Origin: Flavobacterium psychrophilum
GTDB taxonomy: Bacteria > Bacteroidota > Bacteroidia > Flavobacteriales > Flavobacteriaceae
Direction of reading: 5' to 3'
NCBI GenBank assembly: GCA_020720185.1
Contig: DYPB01000103.1
Span: 1-6,707, forward strand
Length of the DNA: 6,707 nucleotides
In this document: piece after piece, positions 6,241-6,707 of the stretch
Layout of the letters: the number at the start of each line of letters is the position of its first letter
How positions within the stretch are numbered: the first letter of the stretch is position 1
Notes under the pieces: generated by a model
Databases searched by the model: none
The model's input: only the letters and a program-made list of their open reading frames with translations
What the model was told of the DNA's origin: nothing
Position numbers and translations under genes: made by a program

Positions 6241-6707
6241 ATGAAAAAATTATTGTTATTATGTTTGGTATTTGTGTTTTCAAACAGCTTTTATGCACAA
6301 GAAACAACAACAAAAAAGAAATCTAAAACAGAAAGAGCTGTAAAAGAAAAGTCTGCAAAGGTTGAAAAAGTAAAAACTGACAAAACAAAAGAAAAAGCCG
6401 AGGCAGAAAAAGAAGCTAAAAAAGCTGAAGCAAAAGCAAAAAGAGATGCTAAAAAAGCAGAAAAAGAAGGTGCTAAAGCCGATGCAGAAAAAGAAGCTAA
6501 AAAAGCTGAAGCAAAAGCAAAAAGAGATGCTAAAAAAGCAGAAAAAGAAGGTGCTAAAGCCGATGCAGAAAAAGAAGCTAAAAAAGCTGAAGCAAAAGCA
6601 AAAAGAGATGCTAAAAAAACTACAGCTGCAACAACGGTTAAAGAAACTAAAGCCGCTGCAAAAACAACAACTCAAAAAGCAACTGTTGCAGAAAAAGTTG
6701 CAAAAGC
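6241..6707 (+). CDS. Secreted Lys/Ala/Glu-rich repeat protein, 3' end outside the window
   Basis: The reading frame is open from the ATG at 6241 to the last base, giving 155 complete codons without a stop. The N-terminus is a clear signal peptide: Lys2-Lys3, a Leu/Val/Phe core and FYA|QE, with cleavage expected after Ala19 as is common in flavobacteria. The mature part is low-complexity, rich in Lys, Ala, Glu and Thr. By hand count residues 20-155 contain 43 Lys, 4 Arg, 21 Glu and 6 Asp, a net charge of about +20. Residues 55-126 are a 27-residue unit, AEKEAKKAEAKAKRDAKKAE followed by KEGAKAD, repeated 2.67 times without change. It should form long charged helix or coiled coil. The flanking segments (21-45 and 127-155) are Lys/Thr-rich. 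The composition recalls histone H1-like tails or TolA domain II, but nothing specific to either is visible and TolA has an uncleaved anchor. Function unknown. The start is supported by the signal peptide and an upstream promoter; there is no Shine-Dalgarno. Confidence 0.85.
   Translation, partial: MKKLLLLCLVFVFSNSFYAQETTTKKKSKTERAVKEKSAKVEKVKTDKTKEKAEAEKEAKKAEAKAKRDAKKAEKEGAKADAEKEAKKAEAKAKRDAKKAEKEGAKADAEKEAKKAEAKAKRDAKKTTAATTVKETKAAAKTTTQKATVAEKVAK
6403..6618 (+). repeat. Exact 81-bp tandem repeat, 2.67 copies
   Basis: Copy 1 is 6403-6483, copy 2 is 6484-6564, and a partial copy 3 (54 nt) is 6565-6618. Comparing them codon by codon I find no mismatch: copies 1 and 2 agree at 81 of 81 positions and copy 3 at 54 of 54. 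Similarity extends a few bases to the left of copy 1 (AAAGCCGA from 6394). The unit is a multiple of three, so gain or loss of a unit keeps the frame of the encoded 27-residue repeat. Confidence 0.97.

Noticed and set aside
6403..6618. CRISPR-like or non-coding repeat array
   Set aside because: There are no unique spacers; the 81-bp units are contiguous and maintain one reading frame, so this is a coding tandem repeat.
6280..6675. A 131-residue Phe/Cys/Ser-rich open frame on the minus strand
   Set aside because: It is the antisense shadow of the Lys/Ala-rich repeat: Lys and Ala codons read backwards give Phe and Cys/Ser. It has no plausible domain, and the plus-strand frame has a signal peptide and promoter.
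6241..6707. TolA or histone H1-like identity for the Lys/Ala-rich protein
   Set aside because: Only composition supports it. The N-terminus is a cleavable signal peptide, which fits neither a TolA anchor nor a nucleoid protein, and the C-terminal part is not in the window.

Overview
The window looks like a chromosomal segment from a low-G+C member of the Bacteroidota, most likely a flavobacterium. The signs are strongly A+T-rich coding and non-coding DNA, start codons preceded by A/T-rich leaders without Shine-Dalgarno sequences, promoter elements of the Bacteroidota type (TTG, about 19 nt, then TAnnTTTG), and a 'YAQ'-type signal-peptide junction on the secreted protein at the right end. The genus is inferred from these features, not from any database comparison.

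Layout from right to left: four genes on the minus strand form the front end of a capsule, exopolysaccharide or O-antigen locus. They are a short Wza-type outer-membrane export lipoprotein (5988 to 5197), a Wzc-type polysaccharide co-polymerase/tyrosine autokinase (5190 to 2740), a WbpP-type UDP-N-acetylhexosamine 4-epimerase (2729 to 1746) and a UDP-glucose 6-dehydrogenase (1651 to 260). The first three are separated by only 6 and 10 nt and surely form one transcription unit. The dehydrogenase follows after 94 nt with no promoter visible in front of it. The epimerase and dehydrogenase would supply UDP-GalNAc/UDP-GlcNAc and UDP-glucuronate; Wzc and Wza would control chain length and export the polymer. 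No glycosyltransferase, flippase, polymerase or Wzb-type phosphatase is present here.

To the right, a 252-nt divergent intergenic region (5989-6240) carries a promoter-like element for each direction. It also holds four copies of the octamer GTAATAAA: two as a direct repeat beside the wza promoter and two as the arms of a perfect 9-bp inverted repeat in the leader of the rightward gene. That gene starts at 6241 and runs off the window end. It encodes a secreted, very Lys/Ala/Glu-rich protein containing 2.67 perfectly identical copies of an 81-bp tandem repeat.

To the left of the dehydrogenase (1-259) there is no intact gene. Short open stretches on the plus strand, interrupted by stops and frame changes, may be a decayed gene, but I cannot identify it.

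The export and precursor genes are standard members of known families. The less ordinary features are the exact repeat gene, the shared motif in the divergent control region, the (Tyr-Gly)6 kinase tail, the altered Walker A' motif, the minimal Wza and the animal-like UDP-glucose dehydrogenase.
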